Part shown: positions 20,232 through 30,359 of the stretch, in pieces
Numbering within the stretch: position 1 is the stretch's first letter
Layout: each line of letters starts with the position of its first letter
NCBI RefSeq assembly: GCF_000338275.1
Contig: NZ_ANMR01000016.1
Span: forward strand, 1 to 51,436
Length of the DNA stretch: 51,436 nt
Source of the DNA: Staphylococcus xylosus NJ
Lineage (GTDB): Bacteria; Bacillota; Bacilli; Staphylococcales; Staphylococcaceae
Direction of reading: 5' to 3'
Made by a program: the position numbers and the translations under genes
The notes under the pieces: model-generated
Told to the model about the DNA's origin: nothing
Seen by the model: only the letters and a program-made list of their open reading frames with translations
Databases searched by the model: none

Positions 20232-22481
20232 ATGTTAGAAAAAGAAAAATTACATGAAACTGCTTGGCAAGGATTCAAAAGTGGACGTTGGAATCGCCAT
20301 GTTGATGTTCGTGAGTTTATCCAACTAAACTACTCACTATATGAAGGTGATGATCAATTTTTAGAAGGACCGACTGAGGCAACAACGAAGCTGTGGGATC
20401 AAGTGATGGCTTTATCCAAAGAAGAACGTGAACGTGGTGGCATGTGGGACATGGATACAAAAGTGCCTTCTACAATCACTTCACATGAAGCTGGTTATTT
20501 AAACCAAGACTTAGAAACTATTGTCGGTGTCCAAACTGAGAAACCATTTAAACGATCTATGCAACCATTTGGAGGCATTCGTATGGCTAAAGCTGCCTGC
20601 GAAGCATATGGTTATGAGTTAGATTCAGAAACTGAAAAAATATTTACAGATTATCGTAAAACACATAATCAAGGCGTGTTTGATGCCTACTCTAAGGAAA
20701 TGCTTAATTGTAGAAAAGCTGGTATTATAACAGGTCTTCCTGACGCTTACGGTCGTGGGAGAATCATTGGTGACTATCGCCGTGTTGCGCTATATGGCAT
20801 TGACTTTTTGATGGCAGAAAAAATGCATGACTTTAATACTATATCTACTGAAATGTCAGAAGATGTTATTCGCTTACGCGAAGAATTATCAGAACAATGT
20901 CGCTCACTTAAAGAATTGAAAATATTAGGTAAAACATACGGTTTTGACCTTGGTCGCCCTGCTAATAATTTTAAAGAAGCTGTACAATGGCTTTATTTAG
21001 CATATTTAGCTGCTATTAAAGAACAAAATGGTGCTGCTATGAGTTTAGGACGCACGTCTACATTCTTAGATATTTATGCTGAACGAGATTTAAAAAATGG
21101 CACGATAACAGAACGTGAAATTCAAGAAATAATTGACCATTTTATTATGAAATTACGTATTGTAAAATTCGCACGTACACCAGATTATAATGAATTATTC
21201 TCTGGGGACCCTACTTGGGTTACTGAATCAATTGGTGGTATAGGAATTAATGGTAAACCACTTGTAACTAAAAACTCATTCCGTTTCTTGCACTCATTAG
21301 ACAACTTAGGACCTGCACCAGAACCAAATTTAACTGTACTTTGGTCGGTACAATTACCGTCCCACTTTAAAAATTACTGTGCAAAAATGAGTATAAAAAC
21401 TAGTTCAATACAATATGAAAATGATGATTTAATGCGTGAATCATACGGTGATGACTATGGTATTGCGTGTTGTGTATCTGCAATGAAAATTGGTAAACAA
21501 ATGCAATTCTTTGGTGCTCGTGCAAACTTAGCTAAAACTTTATTATATGCAATTAATGGTGGAAAAGATGAAAAATCTGGTATGCAAGTAGGACCATCCT
21601 ATGAAGCTATCAATTCAAATGTATTAAATTACGATGAAGTATTTGAAAAATTTGATAAGATGATGGATTGGTTAGCAGGCGTTTATATCAATTCTTTAAA
21701 TGTTATTCATTATATGCACGATAAATACAGTTACGAGCGTATCGAGATGGCGTTACATGATACTAATATTATACGTACAATGGCGACTGGTATTGCAGGA
21801 TTATCAGTTGCTGCGGATTCATTGTCAGCAATTAAATATGCTCAAGTTACTCCAATACGTGATGACAATGGTTTAGTAATTGATTTTGAAATAAATGGAG
21901 ATTTCCCTAAATATGGCAACAATGATACTCGTGTAGATGATATTGCCGTTGATTTAGTAGAACGCTTTATGACTAAATTAAGAAGTCATAAAACGTATCG
22001 TGATTCTGAACATACAATGAGTGTACTTACTATCACTTCAAATGTAGTTTATGGTAAAAAGACCGGTAATACACCTGATGGACGAAAAGCTGGTGAACCG
22101 TTCGCCCCGGGTGCCAACCCAATGCATGGACGAGATCAAAAAGGAGCATTATCATCACTCAGCTCTGTTGCAAAAATTCCATATGATTGTTGTAAAGACG
22201 GTATTTCAAATACATTCAGTATCGTTCCTAAATCATTAGGAAAATTACCAGAGGAACAAAATAGAAATCTTACAAGTATGCTTGATGGATATGCTATGCA
22301 ACACGGCCATCATTTAAACATAAACGTCTTTAACCGAGACACATTGTTAGATGCAATGGATCATCCTGAAGAATACCCACAACTAACTATACGTGTTTCT
22401 GGCTATGCAGTTAATTTCATTAAATTAACACGAGAACAACAATTAGATGTTATTTCTCGTACGTTCCATGAAAGAATGTAA
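20232..22481 (+). CDS. pflB: formate C-acetyltransferase (pyruvate formate-lyase)
   Basis: 749 residues from the ATG that follows GGAGGAG. An ATG 18 bp upstream would place the ribosome site inside the gene and was rejected. The paired catalytic cysteines (C413-C414 in GIACCVSA) and the glycyl-radical site (G724 in RVSGYAV) are intact. It converts pyruvate and CoA to acetyl-CoA and formate without oxygen. Two Rex-like sites lie in front, so expression should rise when NADH accumulates. pflA follows after 18 bp. Confidence 0.97.
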   Translation: MLEKEKLHETAWQGFKSGRWNRHVDVREFIQLNYSLYEGDDQFLEGPTEATTKLWDQVMALSKEERERGGMWDMDTKVPSTITSHEAGYLNQDLETIVGVQTEKPFKRSMQPFGGIRMAKAACEAYGYELDSETEKIFTDYRKTHNQGVFDAYSKEMLNCRKAGIITGLPDAYGRGRIIGDYRRVALYGIDFLMAEKMHDFNTISTEMSEDVIRLREELSEQCRSLKELKILGKTYGFDLGRPANNFKEAVQWLYLAYLAAIKEQNGAAMSLGRTSTFLDIYAERDLKNGTITEREIQEIIDHFIMKLRIVKFARTPDYNELFSGDPTWVTESIGGIGINGKPLVTKNSFRFLHSLDNLGPAPEPNLTVLWSVQLPSHFKNYCAKMSIKTSSIQYENDDLMRESYGDDYGIACCVSAMKIGKQMQFFGARANLAKTLLYAINGGKDEKSGMQVGPSYEAINSNVLNYDEVFEKFDKMMDWLAGVYINSLNVIHYMHDKYSYERIEMALHDTNIIRTMATGIAGLSVAADSLSAIKYAQVTPIRDDNGLVIDFEINGDFPKYGNNDTRVDDIAVDLVERFMTKLRSHKTYRDSEHTMSVLTITSNVVYGKKTGNTPDGRKAGEPFAPGANPMHGRDQKGALSSLSSVAKIPYDCCKDGISNTFSIVPKSLGKLPEEQNRNLTSMLDGYAMQHGHHLNINVFNRDTLLDAMDHPEEYPQLTIRVSGYAVNFIKLTREQQLDVISRTFHERM

Positions 22482-22499
22482 ATAAAAGGTGGGAGCAAA

Positions 22500-23255
22500 A
22501 TGCTTAAAGGACACTTGCACTCTGTCGAAAGTATGGGCACTGTCGACGGTCCAGGTATTAGATATATACTTTTTATGCAAGGCTGTTTATTGAGATGTTT
22601 ATATTGTCATAATCCAGATACATGGAAAGTCAATTCATTTTCTAGAGAAGTAACAGTTGATGAAATGATTGATGAAATCACAGCTTTCAAACCTTATTTT
22701 GAAGCATCTGGAGGAGGAGTAACTATAAGTGGTGGTGAACCGTTATTACAAATGCCCTTTATCACAGCTTTATTTAAAGCATTAAAGGAAAATGGAATTC
22801 ACACATGTATCGATACTTCTGCAGGCTGTGCAAATGATACAGTAGCATTTCAACGTCACTTCGATGAATTATTAAAATATACAGATTTAATACTATTAGA
22901 TATTAAACATATTGATAACAAAAAACATATAGCATTAACCGAAAAACCTAACACACAAATATTAAACATTGCTAAAAAGTTATCAGATCTTAAACAGCCT
23001 GTGTGGATTAGACACGTGTTAGTTCCCGGATATACTGATACCAAGGAAGATTTAATGCAATTAGGCACATTTATAAATACATTAGATAATGTGGAAAGAT
23101 TTGAACTATTACCCTACCATCAACTTGGTGTTCACAAATGGGAAGCAATGAACTTGAGCTATCCTTTAAACGATGTTCAACCCCCTTCAGATAACGATGT
23201 TAAATTAGCTTATCAATTAGTAGATTTTAAAGGTAACATCCCCTTGAAAATATAA
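22500..23255 (+). CDS. pflA: pyruvate formate-lyase activating enzyme
   Basis: 251 residues, radical SAM protein. The cluster motif C29-x3-C33-x2-C36 ([13 protein letters not shown]) is intact, followed by the SAM-binding [15 protein letters not shown]. It installs the glycyl radical on PflB. It is cotranscribed with pflB, with ribosome site GGTGGGAG, and ends at a strong terminator. Confidence 0.96.
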   Translation: MLKGHLHSVESMGTVDGPGIRYILFMQGCLLRCLYCHNPDTWKVNSFSREVTVDEMIDEITAFKPYFEASGGGVTISGGEPLLQMPFITALFKALKENGIHTCIDTSAGCANDTVAFQRHFDELLKYTDLILLDIKHIDNKKHIALTEKPNTQILNIAKKLSDLKQPVWIRHVLVPGYTDTKEDLMQLGTFINTLDNVERFELLPYHQLGVHKWEAMNLSYPLNDVQPPSDNDVKLAYQLVDFKGNIPLKI

Positions 23256-23274
23256 CCATTCTATATGGTATTTT

Positions 23275-23311
23275 AACGAACCTCCCGCTATGTTAATTGG
23301 TGAGGTTCGTT
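23275..23311 (+). terminator. terminator of pflBA
   Basis: AACGAACCTC / GAGGTTCGTT, followed by TTTAACTT. Confidence 0.85.
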
Positions 23312-23478
23312 TTAACTTAAATAAAGTATTTAATGATAATGAACCCAAGCTATTTATAGACATACTTTAAAGTTAAATGTTTTTGGTATTATATTTATAT
23401 TTGCTTATATTTTTAAAAATAATGTATAATCCTATTTATCAGTTTTTTAAAGTCAGCATGAAAGAGTGATATATTCAA

Positions 23479-24279
23479 ATGAATGCAATATGTTTTGTTT
23501 TAAAAGAGCAATTGAAAAATTTATATTTAATTAAAAGACTAGCAGATTTTCAACTACGTATTTCAAATCACAATAATTATTTAGGGGTTGCTTGGGAGAT
23601 TATAAACCCAGCCATGCAAATTGCAGTTTACTGGTTTGTCTTTGGTTTAGGCCTACGAAATAATACAACACATGATGGTATTCCATTTATTTATTGGTTA
23701 ATTGTCGGAATTAGCATGTGGTTTTTCGTTAACCAAGGTGTATTGGAAGGTACGAAATCAATCTCTTCAAAGTATAATCAAGTAGCTAAAATGAAGTTTC
23801 CATTATCTATCATACCAAGTTACATTGTTTTTAGTAGATTTTATGGTCATCTTGGTTTACTTATGATTGTATTAATATTATGTTTCTTTGGAGGTTATTC
23901 CCCTTCCATATACTCATTACAGTTATTAATTTATGTGCCCTATGCCCTTATACTTACTATAGTTATTTCACTACTAACTTCAACATTAGGTGTACTCATC
24001 CGTGATACGCAGATGGTAGTTCAATCGTTGATGAGAATCATATTTTTTGTCTCTTCTATTTTGTATACGCCTAAAAATGAAATTGTAATGACAGTGATGA
24101 AATTAAATCCAATCTATTTCCTAGCAGAGGGCTATAGAGCCTCTGTTCTTCACCATGAATGGTATTTTATAGAACACTGGCACTTAACGCTTTATAACCT
24201 TGTACTAGTAGTTATTTTATTTATTGTTGGTTCTATATTGCACATGCGTTATAGAGACCATTTTGCCGATTTTATGTAA
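23479..24279 (+). CDS. TagG/TarG-like teichoic acid ABC transporter permease
   Basis: 266 residues, ABC-2 permease with six membrane spans. It follows S. aureus TarG along its whole length: ISNHNNYLGVAWEIINP near residue 30, WLIVGISMWFFVNQG, MKFPLSIIPSYIV, STLGVLIRDTQM, and the C-terminal HMRYRDHFADFM. TarGH flips wall teichoic acid across the membrane. No TagH-type ATPase gene is next to it. It is flanked by pflA and a PH-like gene, so it is either an ectopic second permease or the only tarG, with tarH elsewhere. The start has no strong ribosome site (AAAGAG 11 nt upstream). Confidence 0.88.
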   Translation: MNAICFVLKEQLKNLYLIKRLADFQLRISNHNNYLGVAWEIINPAMQIAVYWFVFGLGLRNNTTHDGIPFIYWLIVGISMWFFVNQGVLEGTKSISSKYNQVAKMKFPLSIIPSYIVFSRFYGHLGLLMIVLILCFFGGYSPSIYSLQLLIYVPYALILTIVISLLTSTLGVLIRDTQMVVQSLMRIIFFVSSILYTPKNEIVMTVMKLNPIYFLAEGYRASVLHHEWYFIEHWHLTLYNLVLVVILFIVGSILHMRYRDHFADFM

Positions 24280-24310
24280 AATCTCTATCATCAAATTTAT
24301 ATTTATACAA

Positions 24311-24349
24311 AACCCACTTTATATCATTAATGATGAAATAAGGTGGGTT
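24311..24349 (+). terminator. terminator after the TagG-like gene
   Basis: AACCCAC / GTGGGTT base with an AT-rich inner stem, preceded by A-rich sequence and followed by ATTAGTT. Confidence 0.65.
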
Positions 24350-24468
24350 ATTAGTTCTGTAAATATTTTATAGCACGCAACATTAGTGGTAATATTAAAT
24401 AAATAGTTAGATCTTATGTCAAACTCTCATTAATTTAACGCAGTAATTAAACCTTGGAGGAATAAGTT

Positions 24469-24777
24469 ATGAATATAGATATGAATAATCCAGTATGTAC
24501 TATTCAAGCTACATTGAAATATTCACTTTCACAATCAATTGTTGGAGATTTAATTTTGCTCAGCGATCGCATATATTTTAAAACTAGTGATGGTGCAAAA
24601 CTACCAAATTTTAAAGATGAATTACTATTTTCAGACATTAAAAACATAAAAATGGGTTTAACATTAATCGGTTATAGGATAGTTATTATGGACTTAGACG
24701 GCGAACCATGGGTTTTTAATTCTATAAATCGTAAAAAAGGCAAGCAATTTATAGAACTTTATAATAAAATTCATTAG
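24469..24777 (+). CDS. small PH/GRAM-like domain protein
   Basis: 102 residues, no membrane span or signal. The order of strands resembles bacterial PH/GRAM-like domains: GDLILLSDRIYFKTS, FSDIKNIKMG, YRIVIMDLDGEPWVFNSINRKKG, then a C-terminal helix. The central 'dG.pw.F.s' pattern is typical. Function unknown. The ribosome site TTGGAGGA is strong. It is a single gene between two terminators. Confidence 0.6.
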   Translation: MNIDMNNPVCTIQATLKYSLSQSIVGDLILLSDRIYFKTSDGAKLPNFKDELLFSDIKNIKMGLTLIGYRIVIMDLDGEPWVFNSINRKKGKQFIELYNKIH

Positions 24778-24839
24778 TTTAAAAATTTAGCGCAAAGAGA
24801 TAATATATTAATTATTTTACTAATGCTTACTATTTTTAA

Positions 24840-24875
24840 AACAAGGCTAAAACATTAACATGTCTTAGCCTTGTT
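24840..24875 (+). terminator. terminator after the PH-like gene
   Basis: Perfect 11-bp stem AACAAGGCTAA / TTAGCCTTGTT followed by TTCTG; usable in both directions. Confidence 0.8.
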
Positions 24876-24959
24876 TTCTGTAAAGATGATTGCAAGTTTT
24901 CAAGTATATTAAAAAATGCACTTACCAATCTTTTTCATTTTTATTAAATTGTTAAAAGC

Positions 24960-25006
24960 TGGCTAGAATTCAAAAAGCGCTTAAACAACTTTTTCAATTC
25001 TAGCCA
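24960..25006. repeat. long inverted repeat, not terminator-like
   Basis: TGGCTAGAATT-c-AAAAAG pairs with CTTTTT-c-AATTCTAGCCA around an 11-nt loop, 17 pairs with one C x C mismatch. There is no T- or A-run outside the stem. It lies between the PH-like gene and the convergent TauE gene. Confidence 0.7.
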
Positions 25007-25071
25007 ACTGTGTCATAAGCAAGCGACAGTGATTAATCAATTAGCCACATTCTTTGCTCGTACTTTTAAAT

Positions 25072-25860
25072 TTATAATTCGATAAATCCTTTAATAATCA
25101 AATAAATACTTAAACAAATCAAAACGAATTTAAGTAAGTTTGATAACTTTGCAGAATTAATCGATCTATTAATTTTTACACCACATTTTGTTCCTACATA
25201 ACTGGCAATGATTAATATTAACCCGTAACCCCAAATAACATGTCCTTGAATCACATGACCTACTGAACTGGCTAAACTTGAAGTAAAAATAATAATCATA
25301 CTTGTTGCTACAGCTACATGTGGCGTAAAGTTAAAGACAATAATCATTAACGGTGTCATTAACACACCGCCACCAATTCCAAACAACCCAGCACTGATAC
25401 CTACAAAAAATGCAAAAATAATTCCTATTGTTAAATTCACATTTTTTTCTGTAGTGCTATCCTTTTTAGATGCCAAATAGTCTTTTACAAAGAGCAAAAT
25501 TGAAATTAAAAATAAAAATATACCAAATATAATATTAAAATATATATCATTCAGAAATTGGCTTAGATAAGCACCTAATAACGATCCCGGAATAATACCA
25601 ATAGAAAATAAAATACCATTTCTAAAATCAATTGTATCTTTACCTTTACCTCGGTAAGCAATTATTGAAAATAAACCTGTAAAAACAAGCGTCAAAGATG
25701 AAATGCCAATTGCAGTTTGTGTTGTAATACCACTTAATAAATCAAAATTTGCACCTATAAAAACGAGTGTTGGTACAATAATAATACCCCCACCAACACC
25801 GATCAAAGAACCTATAATAGAGGAAACGAGTCCTATTATAAGCAATATAATAATTGTCAT
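25072..25860 (-). CDS. TauE/SafE-family sulfite/organic anion exporter
   Basis: 262 residues from the ATG after GAGAGGTG. An ATG 24 bp upstream lacks a ribosome site. Eight hydrophobic spans in two repeats, each opening with the family motif: GSLIGVGGGIIIVPTL (about 16-31) and AGLFGIGGGVLMTPLM (about 160-175). This repeat pair defines TauE/SafE. The substrate cannot be read from sequence. It follows the LCP gene by 34 bp and may be the third gene of the SEDS-LCP transcript. Confidence 0.9.
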   Translation of the reverse strand: MTIIILLIIGLVSSIIGSLIGVGGGIIIVPTLVFIGANFDLLSGITTQTAIGISSLTLVFTGLFSIIAYRGKGKDTIDFRNGILFSIGIIPGSLLGAYLSQFLNDIYFNIIFGIFLFLISILLFVKDYLASKKDSTTEKNVNLTIGIIFAFFVGISAGLFGIGGGVLMTPLMIIVFNFTPHVAVATSMIIIFTSSLASSVGHVIQGHVIWGYGLILIIASYVGTKCGVKINRSINSAKLSNLLKFVLICLSIYLIIKGFIEL

Positions 25861-25894
25861 TGCTTTACACCTCTCAACATTCAAACCCTATATC

Positions 25895-26839
25895 CTATTT
25901 TAAATTATTCTTATATTCGTTTATTTTAACATTTTTATCTTCTTCATTTGGTTCAAAATACCAAACTCCATCAGATTCAATTAAATTTTCACCATCAATA
26001 GATTCTTTATCAATAGATTCTGTAGCATCCTTATAATTTGAATATAAAGATTTTAAATCTCCAACATTAAGGTCAGTTTTAACATTTTCTTCACTAACTT
26101 TAAGTATTTTGTTTAACTTAAATAAATTGGAAGTCCCATTTGCTTTTTTAGATAGTGCATCAATTACTTGACGTTGTCTTTCAGTACGACCTTCGTCACC
26201 ACCTGCACCTTCTTCTTTACGACTACGCACATAATTAAGTGCTTTATCACCATCTAATTTTACTTTTTGTCCCTCTTTAAAACTAGAACCATTATAACTA
26301 AATGTAGCATTGCTTGTTACAGTTACACCATCAAAAATGTCGATCATCTTTTTGAAACCATCCATATCTAAAGTAACATAAGCATCTACCGGTACATCTA
26401 AATTTTGTCTAAGTGTCTCCATTGCTGTCTTCGGACCACCATATGCGTAAGCATGTGCAATCTTTTGATTACCAGCGACATCAGGGATATTACTATTCAT
26501 ATCACGAGGTATAGAAATGAGTTTTGTTTTATTCTTTTCGGGATTTATTGATGCAATTAATAGTGTATCTGTACGTTGTCCCATATTTTCCTCAGCGCGT
26601 TTCACATCTGAATCCACCCCAAATATTGCGATAGATATTGGTTTATTGTTTTTTATTTTTTCTTGTGTTGCTTTCGTTGCTTCATCTGTTCCGTCTGAAT
26701 CATGTATTGCTTGATTCAAATGAAATAACTTATATGCAAAAAATCCAATTATTATAAGTATTAACAATAAAATAATCGCTACAATTTTGCCTCTTTTCGA
26801 TAATTTCAAATTACTTCTTCCTTTCCACTTATTATTCAA
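25895..26839 (-). CDS. LytR-CpsA-Psr (LCP) family glycopolymer ligase
   Basis: 314 residues: a short basic cytoplasmic tail, one span (about 18-40) and an extracellular LCP domain with the catalytic elements GVDSDVKRAEENMGQRTDTLLIAS (given in part: RTDTLLIAS), SIPRDMN, HAYAYGG and YVRSRK...GDEGRTERQRQ. LCP proteins attach wall teichoic acid or capsule to peptidoglycan. It is 15 bp after the SEDS gene, so both are cotranscribed. Staphylococci have three usual LCP genes. Which one this corresponds to, or whether it is an extra one, is not clear. Confidence 0.88.
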   Translation of the reverse strand: MNNKWKGRSNLKLSKRGKIVAIILLLILIIIGFFAYKLFHLNQAIHDSDGTDEATKATQEKIKNNKPISIAIFGVDSDVKRAEENMGQRTDTLLIASINPEKNKTKLISIPRDMNSNIPDVAGNQKIAHAYAYGGPKTAMETLRQNLDVPVDAYVTLDMDGFKKMIDIFDGVTVTSNATFSYNGSSFKEGQKVKLDGDKALNYVRSRKEEGAGGDEGRTERQRQVIDALSKKANGTSNLFKLNKILKVSEENVKTDLNVGDLKSLYSNYKDATESIDKESIDGENLIESDGVWYFEPNEEDKNVKINEYKNNLK

Positions 26840-26854
26840 TTGTTTTTTTATGTA

Positions 26855-28039
26855 TCATTCATATACTTTTGTCTCTTTTTTAATTTCTCGGATAACTGCC
26901 AATAAAATACCCAATGCTATGCTGATACTTAACATGGATGACCCACCATAGCTTAACAATGGGAGTGTTACACCAGTTAATGGTATCAAGCCAGATACAC
27001 CGCCTATATTTACAAATACTTGCATAAATAAATAGCTCACTACACCTACGCAAATTAATTTATAAAAGTGATTACGCGTTTTGTTTGCATAAATAAATCC
27101 TTTTAAAATAATAAAGCCATACATTAGTAGTATAAGTAATACACCTATGAGTCCTAATTCTTCTGAAATAACAGTAAATATAAAGTCTGTATGTGGTTCT
27201 GGTAAATAGCCTAATTTCAAGATACCATTACCTAGACCACGGCCGGACACCCCGCCGTTACTTATTGAAACTAATGCATTTGTCAGTTGATATCCATCAC
27301 TATTTTCATATTTAAATGGATCCAATACTACTTTAATTCGCTTCATTCTGTATAGATTTTTCGAATCAAAAACTAAAGTATAAAAGATGTATAGTACTAC
27401 AGGAATTGAAGTAATTGTTAAAATTTGGATTTTTATTTTATTTTTGATATCCGAATACATTAAGATAGCTACAATAATTGCAACTGTTAATAATGTGCCT
27501 CCGAGATCTCCCTGCATTAGAACTAGAACTAATCCCACACCTAATATGCCTAATGGTGGAACAATATTCTTCAACTTATAATCTCTATTGTTAGTTAATT
27601 TTTTATCTAAAATAAATGAAAGATAAAAAATAGCAACTAATTTTAAAAACTCAGAGGATTGTAAACTAAACAATCCCAGATTAATCCAGTTTCTAGAACC
27701 ATTTACATCTTTACCAATCAGTAATGTCAGGATTAATAATGCAAATGTCCCTACTATTAGAAATTTTTGAGTGCTGGCATTTCTTAGCATTTTGATATTA
27801 AAGTACATACTAATAAATAAGATTATACAAACGCTTAAAATGAAAAAGATAAATTGTCTTTTCATGAAATAATTAGCTTCTATGGGTGTTCCATTTGTTA
27901 AACTCCCTTTAGAAGCCGGAACCATACTTGCGCTGTATACCATTATGACACCGATGACGCTTAGAATTATAAAACTAATTATGATACCAATATCTAAATG
28001 TTTTAATCGCTTTTTAAAGCTTCTCAATATATTTAACAT
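26855..28039 (-). CDS. FtsW/RodA (SEDS) peptidoglycan polymerase, FtsW-like paralogue
   Basis: 394 residues, ten spans. SEDS hallmarks are present: MVYSASMVPASKG, GSRNWINLG, the catalytic Asp region MQGDLGGTLL, PEPHTDFIFTVISEELG, and LPLLSYGGSSML. It is closer to FtsW than RodA by the N-terminal YSASMVPA-KG-LT segment. The genomic place (between an LCP gene and a glutamate-type symporter) is not that of the division ftsW, which usually lies by pycA, so it may be an additional SEDS enzyme. Operon SEDS-LCP, possibly with TauE. Confidence 0.88.
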   Translation of the reverse strand: MLNILRSFKKRLKHLDIGIIISFIILSVIGVIMVYSASMVPASKGSLTNGTPIEANYFMKRQFIFFILSVCIILFISMYFNIKMLRNASTQKFLIVGTFALLILTLLIGKDVNGSRNWINLGLFSLQSSEFLKLVAIFYLSFILDKKLTNNRDYKLKNIVPPLGILGVGLVLVLMQGDLGGTLLTVAIIVAILMYSDIKNKIKIQILTITSIPVVLYIFYTLVFDSKNLYRMKRIKVVLDPFKYENSDGYQLTNALVSISNGGVSGRGLGNGILKLGYLPEPHTDFIFTVISEELGLIGVLLILLMYGFIILKGFIYANKTRNHFYKLICVGVVSYLFMQVFVNIGGVSGLIPLTGVTLPLLSYGGSSMLSISIALGILLAVIREIKKETKVYE

Positions 28040-28251
28040 TACATTTACCCTTTCTTAATACTATGTTTACAATTGTTGCACAAAGGTAATGTTATGGCAA
28101 TATTTTTTAGGTAGTCCTAAAGTCTTATTTTAGATAACAAAAATAATTTTAACAACAACTTAAAACATATAATTTGTTTTTATAGAATAATTTATAAAAA
28201 CAATTAACCAATAACATATTTACTTTTACAACTATTGATTTTAATTAAAAA

Positions 28252-28288
28252 AAGAGGACAGAACATTATAATAATGTTTCGTCCTCTT
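28252..28288 (-). terminator. terminator of the dicarboxylate symporter gene
   Basis: AAGAGGAC / GTCCTCTT with inner AACATT / AATGTT, and A-run on the left (T-tract on the minus strand). Confidence 0.88.
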
Positions 28289-28313
28289 AAATTATCATTC
28301 TAACTATTTAAAA

Positions 28314-29594
28314 TTATTCATTCTTTGCGGCTAATTTTCTCTCTTCAGCTCTAGAAATAATTAATGCACAGGCTGCATCACCAGTTATATTCACTGAAGT
28401 TCTTGTCATATCCAGTAACCTATCAATACCTAAGATTATCCCAATTGCAGCTGGATCTAATCCTACCGCGTTTAACACCATGGCTAACATTATTAGACCC
28501 ACACCAGGAACACCAGCTGTTCCAATTGAAGCTACTACGGCGATTACGACTACCGTTATAATTTGGGCAAAAGATAGCGTAACACCTGAAATTTGTGCAA
28601 TGAAAATAGTAGCAACACCTTGCATTATTGCTGTACCATCCATATTAATAGTTGCTCCTAACGGTTGAACGAATGAAGCAATTTCACGTCTAACTCCCAT
28701 TTTTTTCGTACATTCCAAAGAAACTGGTAAAGTGGCTGTCGAGCTTGAGGCGCTAAAACCTAATGTAATAGCAGGAATAAAGTCTTTAAAGAATTTCAAT
28801 GGACTCGTTCTTCCCATAACCTTGACAGCAGTACCATAAACTACAAAGAAATGGATTGCCAAGGCTAACAATACAATAAAGAAGTACATCCCCAGTTGCT
28901 GGATTGCCCCAAATCCTGCTCCTGTAAATGCATGTGCTACCAATCCAAATGTTCCTATTGGAGCGAACACGCTCATTATCATAGTAACGATATACATTAA
29001 TACTTCATTGGTTTGTTCTAAAAATTTATGTACCATCTGTGCTTTTGAACCGACCATAATAATACCAACGCCAATAAATATCGCAAATGTAATGATTTGC
29101 AACATATTTTCTTCAGTCATAGCTTGTAATGGATTTTTAGGAAATAAATTAATAAGCGTCTGATCAAAAGTTTGTTTTGCTGCCGAATCTTGAGCACTAT
29201 TTTCTTTGTTTAGTGTTTGCTGATAACTTGATACATCATCACTATTTAAAAGATCAGATTTACCTGCACCAGGTTGTAACAACATTGCCAAAGTAAGTCC
29301 GATTGTAATTGCAATTGCAGTCGTAGTTAAAAAGAAAGTAATTGTCTTTAGTCCAATTCCTCCCAATAATTTCGGATCCCCAACACCTACTACGCCTAAT
29401 ACAATAGATACAAATACTACTGGTACTACAAGCATAAAGATTAAATTCAAGAAAATTTGTCCAATAACATTAAATAGGTATTTATCTACGTTCTCTACAA
29501 ACACTGAGCCCGCAAAAATATTAAAAATAGAACCGATTGCAATACCTAGTATTAATGCTATGACGATCTTCAATGAAAGATTTTTTGTTTTCAT
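28314..29594 (-). CDS. dicarboxylate/amino acid:cation symporter (DAACS/GltP family)
   Basis: 426 residues, eight spans and two re-entrant loops. Family motifs: SASSSTATLPVSL (HP1), NMDGTAIMQ, GTAGVPGVG (HP2), and DRLLDMTRTSVNITGDA. These form the substrate and sodium sites of glutamate/aspartate or C4-dicarboxylate carriers. The Arg in RTSVN is the residue that in glutamate transporters contacts the side-chain carboxylate, so an acidic substrate is likely. Monocistronic, with its own terminator. Confidence 0.9.
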   Translation of the reverse strand: MKTKNLSLKIVIALILGIAIGSIFNIFAGSVFVENVDKYLFNVIGQIFLNLIFMLVVPVVFVSIVLGVVGVGDPKLLGGIGLKTITFFLTTTAIAITIGLTLAMLLQPGAGKSDLLNSDDVSSYQQTLNKENSAQDSAAKQTFDQTLINLFPKNPLQAMTEENMLQIITFAIFIGVGIIMVGSKAQMVHKFLEQTNEVLMYIVTMIMSVFAPIGTFGLVAHAFTGAGFGAIQQLGMYFFIVLLALAIHFFVVYGTAVKVMGRTSPLKFFKDFIPAITLGFSASSSTATLPVSLECTKKMGVRREIASFVQPLGATINMDGTAIMQGVATIFIAQISGVTLSFAQIITVVVIAVVASIGTAGVPGVGLIMLAMVLNAVGLDPAAIGIILGIDRLLDMTRTSVNITGDAACALIISRAEERKLAAKNE

Positions 29595-29714
29595 AGCAAC
29601 ATCCCCTTTTGAGTATTAACTTTATTATATAGTATTTTTATATATTTTAAAGTAATTTTTCAAAATACTGAGCAAATTGCTACCTCATAGTATATTTTTA
29701 AATAAAATCGAAAT

Positions 29715-30338
29715 TTATATTAAGTTGTTCTGCATCGCATAGATAGCTGCTTGTGTACGATCCGTAACTTGCAATTTATTAAATATGTGACTTACGTGCG
29801 TTTTAATCGTTTTTTCAGATACAAACAATGATTCTGCAATTTCTTTATTAGTCTTACCTTTAGCCATTTCAGCTAAAACCTCTGCCTCACGTTTAGATAA
29901 TTTATTCGTAAAATGTGGTTTTTTACTAACAGCTTCTATAACACTTTGAGCCTGTGGATGAATTATTTTTTCTCCATTCAACACTTTTTTTATTGTTTTA
30001 ATTAATTGCTCTGGTTCAACATCTTTCATTTCATACCCATCAGCCCCTTGATCAATGGCAGATATTACGTGTTCATCATCAACATAACTCGTTAAGACCA
30101 ATATTTTTATTTGTGGGTAATTATCTTTTAATATCTTTGTAATTTCAATACCGTTCATCTCTGGTATGACTAAGTCTAGTAATACAATATCTGGTAAAAC
30201 ATTAGTTGTTAAGGATGCTAAAAATGATTTACCATCTGAAAATCCCCCAATGACTTCTAAATCATCTACTGTAGACAATAAAAATTCTAATCCTTGCCTT
30301 ACAATGTGATGATCATCAACAAGCACGATTCGATTCAT
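29715..30338 (-). CDS. airR: response regulator AirR (YhcZ-type, NarL family)
   Basis: 207 residues: receiver domain with phospho-acceptor D55 (VLLDLVIPEMNG) and acidic pair DD at 8-9, then a LuxR-type helix-turn-helix (about 140-205, KLSKREAEVLAEMAKGKTNKE in part). In S. aureus AirR controls respiration, nitrate metabolism and wall genes in response to oxygen and redox. It follows airS by 21 bp. Confidence 0.9.
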   Translation of the reverse strand: MNRIVLVDDHHIVRQGLEFLLSTVDDLEVIGGFSDGKSFLASLTTNVLPDIVLLDLVIPEMNGIEITKILKDNYPQIKILVLTSYVDDEHVISAIDQGADGYEMKDVEPEQLIKTIKKVLNGEKIIHPQAQSVIEAVSKKPHFTNKLSKREAEVLAEMAKGKTNKEIAESLFVSEKTIKTHVSHIFNKLQVTDRTQAAIYAMQNNLI

Positions 30339-30359
30339 TTTAATCTTCCTTCCATCATA

